Positions 52,950 through 64,000 of a stretch of DNA of 64,000 nt are shown here, one piece after another. Positions within the stretch are counted from its first letter, which is position 1. The number at the start of each line of letters is the position of its first letter. A program made the position numbers and the translations under genes. Source of the stretch: Ahaetulla prasina. Lineage: Eukaryota; Chordata; Lepidosauria; Squamata; Colubridae. Below the pieces are notes generated by a model that was given only the letters and a program-made list of their open reading frames with translations, was not told the DNA's origin and did not search any database. The stretch lies in the NCBI RefSeq assembly GCF_028640845.1, contig NC_080540.1, positions 168,025,752 to 168,089,751 on the forward strand, given 5' to 3'.

Positions 52950-54945
52950 TGATGATTGCAACTTATATAAATCCAAAATGAGATTGATCCAATATAAGAG
53001 GTAAACAGAAGGTACAACATGCTCTCCTATTAGATCTCTGGCTGATGCAGAGTGGCAAACTTTCTTGAGTCTTCCTTATCTAACCATGTTAACTTTTGTG
53101 AGAAAGAACATTTGGGAGACCATAAGAATGAATTTTGGTGTGAAAGAACTTCTAAACTGGGATTCTGGTGGTGATCATAAATGCTGGCTGCCTGTGTGCT
53201 CAGGGCTTCCAATGTTCAAACTTTCATTTAGGACCTGAATGTTAAATATTAAAGTTCTGGTAAAAAGAATCACAGCAACTTAGATCCACAAACTGGATGT
53301 CTTGCCCAACCTGGAACTACAAATCCTAGATTTTCTAACAATTCATTGGCCAAATTGGGTAGCAATTCAGGAAGTTGTCTTCCTAAGACTCCACTCCCCA
53401 ACAATCTGCCCTCCCACCCCATCTGTGCACTTAAAACTTGTATAATTCCCAGCCATCACAGCCAAGATGAAGAATTCTCAGTGCTAAATCATGCACATCA
53501 GGAGGGCATCCATACTGGGGAAGTCTATCACCAAACATCTGGAGAGCATCAGGTTGCAGAAGGCTAATGTACATCAAGTCTTGCCAGATTCTGGAGTCAA
53601 ACAGAGTGCTTGTGGGGAAAGCCAGCAAGATACAGACCAGAAAGATCTAAATTAAAATTCCCATTCACCCACAATACTCGGCCAACCAGAGTCCTACAAC
53701 ATGGGAGAAAACCCTGCCACTGACCCTGGAGATTCTCAAGCTATGCCTATGATCCAGTGGTGGTATGTCAGAAAAAAACAGAAAAAACCCTCCCTAAATA
53801 AACAAAACAACCAAGTTAAAACATTAGAATTTCTAAGCTTTTCTCTGCCTCTGTTTCAAGATGAATGCCTGTTTACATTCATTCCTTCTAACTTTTGCTT
53901 TTGGCTAGGCTTCTTGGTCATAACCACCAGCTCAAGATTTACAGTGGCAACAGTGAGGATAGAGAGGATGAGCAAATTGGGTCTGCTGGGATGTTGCTGA
54001 CATGGCATGCCTCACACTCCCAGCTTCCCCTTACTTCCTAGGGCTCTGCTGAAAGTAAAGTAGGGGAAAGTAGGCATTTGATATGCTATTTTGAGCTTTT
54101 TGGGAGGAAAAAGCAAGATGCAAAGTAATTAAATAATAGAGAAAAGGCAATCCACTCCTAAACAGAGGTGGAAAATCCTTTCCGGTGAACAGAAAAATGA
54201 GAAAGGAGCCTTCCATGTGCCAGAATTGATCTTGCTTGAAGCCACAGGCAACTCAATGGAAGAAACGCAGATGCTAGCTGAAGAAAGTATCCCAAACAAA
54301 CAATTGATTAGCTGGCTTGCTCATGGTTGGTAGCAAGAAAGGAGGAGCAATGGGTCATTACAAGAAAATGATTTTCTCTCAGCAAAAGCTCCAAAAGAAG
54401 CAAGAGCAACGCAACCCAGCAAGCCTTCTAGGGTGAGATTGGGAATAGCGCAGGTACTCGCCCTGATGACATAAGGGCTGAAAGGATAGAGTGGCCTGAA
54501 CAGATTAGCAATCAAGAGGTTTCGTGGGATACGTAGTTCTCTCCTTGCAAATAAAGGAAGACAAGACCAAAGGGCGCTCTGTATGAAGCTGTAATGTACA
54601 CAAGACCTAGTGAATGGACCGTTCATCCAGGGCCCAGCATGGCAGCAGCCTTAACTATAAATAGCTATGAATTGTGCTCTTTGTTAGAGATCCTCTTGCT
54701 GGGAAAACAAAGTTGTTACCACAGAAGCAGAGCTGTTAACAGTCAGAAAAAAATAAGCCACAGAAGATTCTTTCCATATACGAACTTCTGCGGCGAAATT
54801 ACTATATGTACAGAGATGGATAGATTGATACTATTCACTATGGAGGAATGGTGGGTAAAATTGACCAATTGTGCTGAAATGGATAAATTGACTGCTTTGA
54901 TTAGAAAAAAAATACGTTATCTACATTTATTGGTGACTAGAATCC
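52950..54945. other. Anonymous DNA, no feature seen
   Basis: Mostly low-copy-looking sequence; no splice-bounded match to a known family and no element ends noticed. Confidence 0.45.
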
Positions 54946-54953
54946 TCTTACGC

Positions 54954-55186
54954 AGTGGTGGAATTCAAATTTTTTTACTACTGGTTCTGTGGGTGTGTCT
55001 TGGTGGCTTGGTGTGGCTTAATGGGTGTGGTTTGGGAGGCGTGGCAGGGGAAGGAAACTGCAAAATCCCCATTCCCTCCCCACTCTGGGGCCAGCCAGAG
55101 GTGGTATTTGCTGGTTCTCTGAACTATTCAAAATTTCCACTACTGGTTCTTCAGAACCTGTCAGAATCTGCTGAATAGCACCCCTG
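54954..55186 (+). mobile_element. hAT-like MITE, CAGTGGTGGAATTC variant
   Basis: 233 bp ending TGAATAGCACCCCTG, flanks CTCTTACG and TTCTTACG. Confidence 0.87.
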
Positions 55187-55189
55187 TTC

Positions 55190-56310
55190 TTACGGGCTTT
55201 AGTCAGCTCAAATGAAAATTACAAAATCGAAAGAAAAGTGGGGAAAAATGGCTGTCAACCCATGTAGTCTCTGGACTACATTTTAATTATTACAGAGCAA
55301 ATGCATTTGTTTGGACAAGGTACAATTCCTCTTTCATTTGTGAAGAATTCGAGCTATAGAAGCTTTTATGACTTCTCAATCCTTCTGGTAACTTGCTTGG
55401 AATTGCCAGCAAAGGGTTCTTGCCCTTTTCCCTCTGTGTGGTCAGCAGAAGAGGGTCTGCCAAGAACTTTTCCAACTTACATATTTGGGTTTCTCTGACC
55501 AGCTTGTTTGGGACATAGAGCAGCAAACTCTGACCAAGTTTCTTGGCAGTTCACATGGGCAGAGCAATGGCTTAAAAATCACACTGCCGGCATCTTAAAA
55601 ATCAGGCCTAGATCTTACTATGGCCAATATGCTGAGGGGATGTTCCAGTGTGGACTTTCTGTGGGGGAAGGAGGAAGAGAAGTCAATCTGAATGTTAGAG
55701 CTGACTATTCCCATCTCTATGGATTGACCCAAAGCTCCTTGTCTTTTCGGCAGAGATAGTTAAAGAGGATGATGAACTCTTAAGAAATCCTGTTCTAATA
55801 AACCTATTTACTTTAATTCATTTGGTTCCTTTTTCTCAAAGTCCTCATGGTATCCTACCTGGGTCACTCTCCAACCATTTTAGCTTCACCACCATCTTGT
55901 GAACAAGGTTTAGTTGAAAGTGTATGAGCAGCTCATCCAGTGAACTGTTGGGTTGAATGGGAGTTCAAACCTGGTTGACCTTGGCTCCGTTTTGATAAGA
56001 TACACACTGGGCCACACTTTCTTCTTCTTCTTTTCCTTTCCCATCCAGATGTTATGTTTGACTCCTTGCCAAATGGGATAAGATTCTCTACAACCTGGAC
56101 AAAGAGCTACATAACTAGCAGCTTAAATGTATTATTTTAATATATTTACAGCATGTATATAATTATATATTGATTTCATGTGTGTGTATGTGCATGTTAG
56201 TGACACACATCTGTCTGTCCGTCCATCCATCCGTCCAACAATCCATCCATCTATCCATCCAAATATGTCACACAAAACAAAGGCCCACAAATGGTTCCAT
56301 TTGTCTTTTA
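55190..56310. other. Anonymous DNA, no feature seen
   Basis: Frames at 55.3-55.75 kb have no family I recognise. A CCATCCATC run lies near 56222-56262. Confidence 0.45.
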
Positions 56311-56319
56311 AATAAAGTA

Positions 56320-56818
56320 CCTGTATTTTTTGGCGTATAAGACACACCTTTTCCCCCCCAAAAAAACAGGTTGAAAATCTGGGTATGTCTTATACTCTGA
56401 ATGTAGCCCCGCCCAGCTTCTCAAACAGAGTTTTCAGAGACTGAAAAAAGCATCAGAAGCCCCCAAACAGAGCTTCAAAAAAGAAGCCACCAAACAGAGC
56501 TTCAGAAAAAAAGCCTCCAAATAGAGCTTCAGGAAAAAAGCTCCCAAACAGAGCTTCAGAGGCTTTTTTTCTGAAGCTGTTTCAGAGGCAGAAACAAAAG
56601 TTTTTTTCTGAAATGGAGTTTCAGAAGTTTCAGAGGCAGGAAAAAAGGCAAAAAAAAAGCAAGGCACAGAACTCACAACCAAGGAACCTGTTGCTAAAAT
56701 TCATCTCTGGGAACAGCTGATTGGGGGTATTCCGGGAGGCCGATCCACCTGCCAATCAGCTTTTTTCTTATTTTCCTCCCCAAAAACTAAGGTGCGTCTT
56801 ATACTCCGAAAAATACAG
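56320..56818 (+). mobile_element. TA-flanked inverted-repeat element with internal minisatellite
   Basis: Inverted ends CCTGTATTTTTTGGCGTATAAGACACACC and GGTGCGTCTTATACTCCGAAAAATACAG, flanked by TA on both sides, so Tc1/mariner-like. From about 56442 to 56565 the body is a run of roughly 30-bp units (CAAACAGAGCTTCAGAAAAAAG) that codes for a repeated KLCLGAFFL-like peptide in reverse. Not a gene. Confidence 0.75.
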
Positions 56819-56940
56819 TACATGTGAAATCATTATAGTATCAGTGGCATGCACTATTCTGCAATCTCTCACTCCACGGTGATAACCTTTCCATTTTTCC
56901 TCTCAATGCTCTGAATCTTTCTGTCCACGAAGATTGTCTC

Positions 56941-57284
56941 CTAAAGTCCTTTAGGAGAAAACACGGGAGTAAGTGCACTCAGTCCTAGCCATTTATCCAA
57001 CTTCTGGCTCAAACAATTGCTAATAACAAGGCTTAAATGCAGAAAAAGTGCTAAAAACATAGCCATTCCAGGAAACCCGTCCTTTAACTCCCTGATGTCA
57101 TAATTCACACAAAAGGTAATCATGTCCATATAAAGAGACGTTGAATATGATCATCCCAAACTGGATGACCTCTGGATATACGGGATGACAGCTCTTGTAA
57201 TTTCTGGTACGAATCCAGGTGACTTCAACTCCATGAATTCCTGTCATCACAGCCAATATCAGACTGAGGCTGAAAAAAAACAAC
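56941..57284 (-). other. Possible exon with hydrophobic segments, unidentified
   Basis: On the minus strand a strong acceptor (TTGTTGTTTTTTTTCAG at 57268-57284) precedes an open frame (LSLILAVMTGIHGVEVTW, later PVYPEVIQFGMIIFNVSLY). One base of shift leads into a second frame (MDMITFCVNYDIRELKDG, then MAMFLALFLHLSLVISNCLS) that runs to a stop. Both parts have membrane-like segments. This could be a decayed membrane-protein exon or chance. It is not tensin and no family is recognised. Confidence 0.25.
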
Positions 57285-57359
57285 AAATGGGATGGAGCTG
57301 CACACTCACAGCATAAAATCTTTCCAAAGGGACTCAAATGAGATCCATCTGTATTCACT

Positions 57360-58400
57360 GAAAAAAGTCGTGTTAGCTTCCCTGATCAAACAGGAGGGCA
57401 TCTCTCATACAAACAAGGGACACGCACATACAGAAGGCACACAGCACAGCCCAAGCTATTCGCCTCACCTGCATTCACCAAATCTGCACCAAGTTGTGGA
57501 GAAGGATGCCGAGTTTGGATGGCAGGATTGCGCCAGGCGTCCTCAGCTTTTGGCTCGAGCGGAGGTGGTTAACCAAAGTAAGGAGCTGGTCGGTTGATGG
57601 CTCTTTCGTAATTGGACTCCACGCGGAGTGGGGCAGCAGTTCTCCCCCCTCCTCCTCCTTGCACTGAGTCCAGAACAACATGTTTACTCACTGAACTTGG
57701 TTGTACTGCTGTGAAATGAGTGACTGCTATTATGTGTCAGCTGAATTGCTTTTTCCCCAGCTATACAACAGGGCTGTCATGTGAACGGCCTATGTTTACC
57801 CTACATCAACCTATATGGGTTGAGATTTGGTATCACAGAAAATAGACATTTCGCCGTCCAAACTCATTATGGGAATTTTAAAAAATGTAACCCGGGGGCC
57901 TCTTCTGAGGTAAAGTTCGGTCTGCCAGAATCTGGAACAATGCTTTTTATAAAATGGGTGGAGCAGAGGAAGAAGAAAGGTGTGGTACGGATTATGTGAG
58001 GAAAGAATTAGGCAATTTTTGATGGCCAGAAGCCACATCAAAAGTGTTTTTGTGCAAGGCAAGACCTATAGAAGGTGAAGGAGCCCAAAACTGAGGTGGA
58101 AATTTATTTTTATTTTTCTTCCTCAGGTGTTTTGCAGGTGGAACATTTTTATTTGAAGCTGTATTGAGCTTCTTTGAACCATAACAGTTCAGTTTTGTAT
58201 GCTTCCTGCCTTAGAATGGCAGGAAACACCACTACTGATTGTGCCTCCAAAATTCTCACACACACCCCAACCCAAAAACTTTTAAGGGCAATAGGTGATT
58301 CCAGGGCTAAAGAATGCTCATCTCTGCAGGGGGGGGGGAGACATGGGAAACAGTATCCATATAGAATAGGTTAGCATTACAGGAAGCAAACTTCTTCTGC
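57360..58400. other. Anonymous DNA, no feature seen
   Basis: Contains ACACAGCACAGCCC and CCTCCTCCTCC tracts only; no gene or element ends seen. Confidence 0.4.
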
Positions 58401-58404
58401 TTTT

Positions 58405-58809
58405 GCACAAGTAGCCCTCAATTTACAACAGTTTGTTTAGTGACCTTTCAACGTTACAATGGCACTGAAAAAGTGACTTATAACTATTTTTCATACTTAA
58501 ACTGTGGTGGCATCTTCATGGTCACATGATCCAAATTCAGACATTTGGCAACTGACTCATATTTATGACGGTTGCAGTGTTCCAGGGTTATGTGATCCCT
58601 TTTTGCGACTTTCTGACAAAGTCAATGGAGAAGCCAGATTCACTTAACAACCGTGTTACTAACTTAACAACCGCAATGATTCACTTAACAAATGAGTCAA
58701 GAAAGGGGCAAAATCCACTTAACGATGGGGCAAAATTCACTTAACAACCGTCTTGCTTAACAACAGAAACTTTGGGCTCAATTGTGGTCATAAGTCGAGC
58801 ACTGCTTGT
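58405..58809 (+). mobile_element. TA-flanked Tigger-like MITE
   Basis: Full-length, AAGTAGCCCTCAATTTACAACAG to ATAAGTCGAGCACTGCTTG. A small internal duplication repeats GGGGCAAAAT-CACTTAAC. Confidence 0.83.
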
Positions 58810-58922
58810 ACTCAAGAAGATCTCATTCCTGGCATCTCCAATTCAATCAACCAATTCATTTTATCAGATCGTAATGCTGGAAAATGCCTTCTCTACCTAG
58901 GTTGAGCCACTTAGAACTTACA

Positions 58923-59158
58923 GTAAAGTTAGTCCTTGTCTAGTGACCACAATTTGGACTATGGTCAGAAATTCAGTTAGTGAACTGGTCGCTGGTTGAA
59001 ACTACAACTGTTTTTATCATTTTACTTCAGCTTTCCTTTGCTTTACAGACCTATAAAGGTCATAAATGTGAGGACTGGTTGCAAAATTACTTTTTTTCAT
59101 CAGCTTTGTATTAAGCAAATGGTGACTAAATGAGGCAGTTGCTAATCAAGGACCATTT
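58923..59158 (+). mobile_element. Diverged Tigger-like MITE relative
   Basis: Ends TAAAGTTAGTCCTTGTCTAGTGACCAC and GGTGACTAAATGAGGCAGTTGCTAATCAAGGACC with the same logic as the main family, but a different, shorter body. Confidence 0.55.
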
Positions 59159-59494
59159 GTATTTGTCCAGTTTGACCAATTTAACCTTCCCCGACAAAAT
59201 GGCCATAGTTGTAACGAGCCTGGAAGGAGTAATAGTGAGATGCATTTAGTTATATATTTAATTATATATACTGCCCAGTTACAATGCTATTAATTTCCAT
59301 TTACTATTATTTATTCCACACTGCTTGCACTTTAGAAGCTTATCTGTCTCATATGCAGAGAAGAAATGTATTCCATAAGAAATGTCTGGCCCTGACTGTA
59401 TCTTTAGAAAAATGGCAAAACTATGCATCTCTCTTTCACTAATTGTTGGCTGAACTGATTTGGTTTTCAACTGCATTGTTTTAACTCTTATGCA

Positions 59495-59813
59495 CAAGGG
59501 TGAAATCCTGCAGGTTCTGACAGGTTCTGGAGAACTGGTAGCGGAAATTTTGAGTAGTTCGGAGAACCGGCAAATGCCACCTCTCGCTGGCCCCAGAGTG
59601 GGGTGGGAATGGAGATTTTGCAATATCCTTTCGCCAGAAGTGGGGAGGGAATGGGGATTTTGCAGTATCCTTCCCCTGGAGTGGGGAGGGAATGGGGATT
59701 TTACAATATCCTTCTGCTGCCACACCCACCAAGCCACGCCCACCAAGCCACACCACGCCCACCAAGCCATGCCCACAGAACTGGTAGTAAAAAAAAATTG
59801 GATTTCACCACTG
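59495..59813 (-). mobile_element. hAT-like MITE, CAGTGGTGAAATCC family, long form
   Basis: 319 bp from CAAGGGTGAAATCC to GGATTTCACCACTG. It has two internal copies of the GGGGATTTTGCAGTATCCTT unit plus a further related one. No clear duplication at the ends. Confidence 0.82.
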
Positions 59814-59875
59814 TTTTTGCTTTATTGTTTGTATTTTTATCGGGCCTTGAGTGTTGTCTGAACGGGAAAGCAGGA

Positions 59876-59962
59876 AAAGGAAGGAAGGAGGAAGGAAGGA
59901 AGGAAGGAAGGAAGGAAGGAAGGAAGGAAGGAAGGAAGGAAGGAAGGAAGGAAGGAAGGAAG
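59876..59962 (+). repeat. (GGAA)n microsatellite
   Basis: About 20 units of GGAA/AAGG. Confidence 0.97.
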
Positions 59963-59969
59963 GGTTTGA

Positions 59970-60690
59970 ACATGAAGAATGAAGAGCTTATTATGCTATT
60001 CAGCCAGGAGTGAAGACTGAGCTGACAGAGAGAAGCATGGAGGAACATCACACAGACAGAGGAATAAGAGAAGTAGGCAATATTTTGCAGCAGCCGAAAG
60101 ATAGACGATGAAAAGGGCAAAAAAGTGCGAAAGAAGGGGGCAGAAGGGAATGATGTGGTCTTGGCAGCCACGCTGAGTCACAAAAATTGGCCTTCCTCTA
60201 CTAGGCATAAATTGTGCACCGGTCCTTAATGCATCCTTGTAGCAATGGCTTGACCGAATCACTGGCTCAGGCTATTCTCTTCTCTGGTGGCAGCAGGGAA
60301 GCTTCCGGCCTAGTATGGCTTCCAAAGCCTGCTTCAAAGTTTTTACTTGGGGAGGGGGTTTTCTGGAACGCTGACATCTGGCTGGCCTAGGAAGAATGGG
60401 CAAGCAGGATAAAGCCCAACATACAGGAGAGGCAATACACAAGGAAGGCTGGTATCCTTTATATGTTGACTTCAGTCACAGACATGGGATGCAGAAAGGG
60501 ACAGTCCATTCCCAAGAGAGAGGAATATGGGGCATGGCAAGTTCCACTTCCCTTTCACACAGTTGGGGGAGAGAAGGATCTACGCAGACAACTAGAAACA
60601 AACACAAATGAGAGAACAGACACAAATTGCAGAGGGAAGAAGCTTTTTTTTGGCAGCCCTACACATGCAGGCATGCATAGCTATACTTTT
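59970..60690. other. Anonymous DNA, no feature seen
   Basis: Nothing recognised apart from the neighbouring microsatellites. Confidence 0.4.
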
Positions 60691-60763
60691 ATATTATATA
60701 TATATATAACATATATATAGAGTGAGTGAGGGAGAGAGAAGGGGAGGGAGGGAGGGAGGGAGG

Positions 60764-60798
<35 letters not shown>
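60691..60798 (+). repeat. (AT)n, (GGGA)n and (GA)n cluster
   Basis: TATATATATATA at 60696-60718, GGGA units at 60742-60770, GA units to 60797. Confidence 0.95.
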
Positions 60799-60799
<1 letters not shown>

Positions 60800-60929
60800 C
60801 TTCTTGGATTTCTGTCCTGCTAAGTCCTCAACCTCCGAGATTGTACATTTTAAATAGAATCAAGATCAATGTTTTTATAAAATTTTCTCTTGCAATATCA
60901 ATGTTCAATTAGAATACTTCTCCGTCTAC

Positions 60930-61323
60930 TGGCAGTCCTCAACATACGGCCATAATTGCAGCCAAAATTTCTGTTAGTTCAGTAAGACATTTGTTATGTG
61001 AGTTTTGCCCCATGTTATGACCTTTCTTGCCAAAGTTGTTAAGTGAATCGCTGAGGTTGATAAGTTAGTAACAAGGTTATTAATTGAATCTGGCTTCCCC
61101 GTTGATTTTGCTTGTCAAGAGGTCGCAAAAGGGGATCACATAACCTTAGGACACAGCAACGGTCATAAGTATGAACCAATTGCCAGGCATATGATTTTTG
61201 ACCACCTGATCGTGGGGCTGCTACAAAGGCCGCAAGTGTGAAAAATGATCATAAGTGACTTTTTTCAGTGCCCTTGTAACTTTGAACAGTCATTAAATGA
61301 ACAGTGGTAAGTTGAGGACTACC
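60930..61323 (-). mobile_element. TA-flanked Tigger-like MITE
   Basis: Minus-strand copy: GGCAGTCCTCAACATACGGCC to TAAGTTGAGGACTACC. Internal landmarks GGGGATCACATAACC and TGAACCAATTGCCAGGCAT. Confidence 0.83.
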
Positions 61324-61329
61324 AAGTTA

Positions 61330-63400
61330 CAAACCAGCAATTTGAGTTGTAGGGGATCTCAAAGGGGGGGAAAGGGGAACAATTGACAAAATGCCCATCA
61401 CAACAAGCCACAATTCCCATCCTCGCCTTTGATGTCGTAATGCATATTTTGTCACCCTGCAAACACGGCGGTTAGGAGCATATATGGTTTGCGGTGCATG
61501 CATTTCTATGTGGGGCTGACAAGAAAGAAAGGTTAAATCAACTCCAAATGGACACACCACAAAGGCCTTGTGCTGAGAAACACAAGGCTCAGAAAGTGGT
61601 GCAACTGAGCCAAGCTATATCCTGCAGCAGACTAATCATCGTAAACAGGATTCTGGGCATAAGAAAAATCAATCCACCAGGTTTTTCTAAGGAAATTGGT
61701 ATCAAGCACAGCTCCATTCCAACCATATCCTGCCTGTGCCTTTGGCGGCCTCTGATTAAGGATGAGAGGCTGGAGGCCTCCAAGCAAAACTTGCCCATTC
61801 TTATCACTGCTCATCCAAGAGAGGATGCCGAGATACAGGAGAAAGAACAGACATGCTACAGGGGATTTGCTGACAGACCACTGTGCATGAAGGAAGCAAG
61901 GCCTCTGAGTCAATTCCTCCCATTCTCTTCTCAAAGCAATCCTTTCGAAATTAAAATGGAGCCGCAGTGCTCCTAAAAAACACAGTCTTCGGCAGTTTAT
62001 GGTTAATCTAGGGGCAATCACAGCAGTGTTCTCCAACTTCCTGCACAACTAAGTTGTGTAAGGAATGGGAGGTTCCCAGCCAGCTGGACACAGTGTTCCT
62101 TAACTCCGGAAAATCAGATGGGAATTGGTCAAAGCTTAAGAATAGAAGGCAGGGCTCCGGAGGTCAGGAACGAAAATAGGATTTGTCAAGCTATCAGTGC
62201 TTTAAAAAAAAAAAAAAAAAGTCACTCCCCTGCCTTCCTGAGAACAAAACTCAGGAATATTGCCTGTTTCACTGTGGCCAGCAAATTAGTTGGCTGGCTT
62301 CCCTGCCATGCACGGCTCATCATTGTAAAGAGGAAAACTAATCCGGTCTGTTTCCTTGCCATACTTTATGATTAATGTCATTTCCTGGCTCTCACCCATC
62401 CCCTTCTTTTCCTTGCTTTGGGCTTTCCAGCTCTGTTTGGTAGAAAAGCAAAAAGGTATGTAGATGCCTGGGCATCCTTCCCCAGCCCCCCTCTTCCTTC
62501 TTGGCTGCTGACCTGCTTGGAAAATGGTTGGTTAGGCAAACCCCCATCTTTTGTACATGAAACCTAAATCAAAAGGTTTTGGAAAACTTATCCAAGAGAC
62601 TGTCCTTCTAATTACATTCCTGGGCATTTCGACACAATTGTTCAGCAATAGCCATGACCAACTCTCAGCAATGCCGAAAGCACAGAAGCCAAGTGGTCAT
62701 CAAAGGGCTGCTAATTGATGCAGGAGTTGACAGATGGCGGGTAACATATGGTGCTTCATCCTCTCTTTTGTGGTCCCTTAAAGCCTGCTAAAAACTGTCA
62801 AAGCCAATGCAAACTGCCTAATTACAGTGGCACAATTAAGGAGGAGAAAAGAGGAGAAATTAAGAGTATTTGGCCTCCCTCTTGAAACTGTTGCCCTGCC
62901 TCTTGTGATACTTAACCGCCTCAAATATAGCTTTGAAAAAAAAAATGTGCATTCCCCGGGATCCCAATTTCCCCCCCCCCTTCTATTACAGTGTTCAGCT
63001 TTAATCCAGTATTTTAATATGAAAATTCTCCCACAGACATCGAAGTAAAATGCAAAGTTATCACAAAGAAATGTTCCAAAACCTGAAGCACTTGATAGGT
63101 TGGCCACACAAATGTACCAATTCCATCCTTCCTGTCTCAGGATTGTTAAAAAACAAAATAACTTGAAAGAAGGATTTCCCTTCTGGTCTGCATCCAGATA
63201 AAGACAAAGCGTCAGCAGTTTAGTTCAGGAAAAAAAGCTGCTGCTTTTAGATGCTCAAAATTCTGTTTTCAGGTTCTCCCAAGAGTTTATTATGTCCCAT
63301 CATAGACTTTTTAATATGTACACCTGAAATTCACCTAACCTAGATGCGAATACCATTCATGGGACAACCAGAATTGATGGTATTCACTCAAGAAAACCTA
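61330..63400. other. Anonymous DNA at right end
   Basis: A 160-codon plus-strand frame at 61494-61976 overlaps a 138-codon minus-strand frame; neither shows a domain, and both look like chance. No TNS2 5' exon or neighbouring gene identified. Confidence 0.4.
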
Positions 63401-63410
63401 TAACAATATA

Positions 63411-63987
63411 CAGGTTGCCCTCAACCACAATTGAACCAGTAGTGGGTTTCAAAGGTTTTTACTATCGATTCTATGGGTGTGGCTTGGTGGGTGTGGCAGG
63501 GAAAGGATACTGTAAAATCTCCATTCCCTCCCCAATCCAGGGGAAGGATATTGCAAAAATCCCCATTTCCTCCCAATCAGCTGGGACTTGGGAGGCAGAG
63601 AATACATGGAGGCAGGGCCAGTCAGAATCTTTACTACCGGTTCTCCGAACTACTCAAAATTTCTGCTACAAGGTTCCCCAGAACTGGTCAGAACCTGCTG
63701 AAACCCACCTCTGAATTGAACCCGAAATTTATCTTGCTAAGTGAAATTTTTTTGTTAATTGAGCTTTTCTCCATTTTACGACTTCTCCTGCCACAGTTGT
63801 TAAGTGAATCATTGCATTTGTTAAGTTGGTAACAGGGTTAAAGGAATCTGGATTCCCCATTGACTTTGCTGGTCAGAAGGCTGCCAAGCATCTGACTTTT
63901 GATCACGTGGGAAATGGTCATAAGTCACTTTTCTCAGTACCATTTGAGCAGATGGTAAATGAGCTGTTTTAAGTCAAGGATTACCTG
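63411..63987 (-). mobile_element. TA-flanked Tigger-like MITE split by a hAT MITE
   Basis: CAGGTTGCCCTCAACC at the left and AAGTCAAGGATTACCTG at the right, with TA on both sides (63409-63410 and 63988-63989). Interrupted by 63437-63713. Confidence 0.87.
63437..63713 (+). mobile_element. hAT-like MITE, CAGTGGTGGGTTTC subfamily, nested
   Basis: 277 bp from CAGTAGTGGGTTTCA to TGAAACCCACCTCTG. Both flanks AATTGAAC, an exact 8-bp duplication taken from the Tigger-like element. Confidence 0.92.
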
Positions 63988-64000
63988 TAACACCAAACTT

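Noticed and set aside
54594..55178. 194-codon plus-strand open frame
   Set aside because: Its last third is the translated hAT-like MITE at 54954-55186; the rest has no recognisable family.
61494..61976. 160-codon plus-strand open frame, the longest at the right end
   Set aside because: It overlaps a 138-codon frame on the other strand, shows no domain or splice logic, and its composition is like the surrounding anonymous DNA.
44020..64000. First coding exon or promoter of TNS2, or the neighbouring gene
   Set aside because: No splice-bounded match to the short N-terminus, no CpG-rich promoter block, and no exon of a gene I would expect next to TNS2 could be supported.

Overview
This is a 64 kb piece of vertebrate nuclear DNA, almost certainly from a squamate reptile and most likely an advanced snake. 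The evidence is the repeat set: tRNA-headed SINEs with a BovB-like tail (Sauria SINE type), CR1/L3 LINE 3' ends that run into (ATTCT)n microsatellite (the tail reported for the Snake1 L3 CR1 family), an R4/Dong-like LINE, an L2-like LINE, and many short hAT and TA-flanked terminal-inverted-repeat elements. There is no bacterial, CRISPR or plasmid content.

One protein-coding gene can be followed. It is on the minus strand and is tensin 2 (TNS2). Ten small exons between 44018 and 1388 each have AG/GT splice borders and join in frame for 773 bp (about 257 codons). They encode a C1 zinc finger (exons at 43.9 and 42.5 kb), a basic linker (20.4, 13.3 and 12.5 kb) and most of a PTEN-like phosphatase domain (8.0 to 1.4 kb). 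The amino-terminal exon or exons upstream of 44018 were not found. The C2-like, SH2 and PTB parts lie off the left end of the window.

Layout from left to right. 1-8 kb holds the phosphatase exons, with a 5'-truncated LINE in intron 9. 8-20 kb has an R4/Dong LINE, several SINE and LINE ends, and a pile of four hAT elements at 17.2-19.0 kb, two of which form a 530-bp inverted repeat. 20.4-42.5 kb is a single 22-kb intron filled with hAT elements, TA-flanked elements, CR1 and L2 fragments and two related solo LTRs. 42.5-44 kb holds the C1 exons and a third, related solo LTR. 44-64 kb is upstream or 5' intronic DNA: LINE 3' ends nested in each other, Penelope-like repeat fragments that carry a hammerhead-ribozyme-like core, a Sauria SINE with clean target duplications, tandem-repeat-bearing elements and long anonymous stretches.

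The main biological points are the TNS2 gene model with its P-loop (His-Cys kept, terminal Arg replaced by Lys), the hammerhead-like motifs in two repeat families, and a well-preserved record of nested insertion in which many elements still have exact 8-bp, 5-bp or TA target duplications. I found no intact transposase, reverse transcriptase or retroviral gene.
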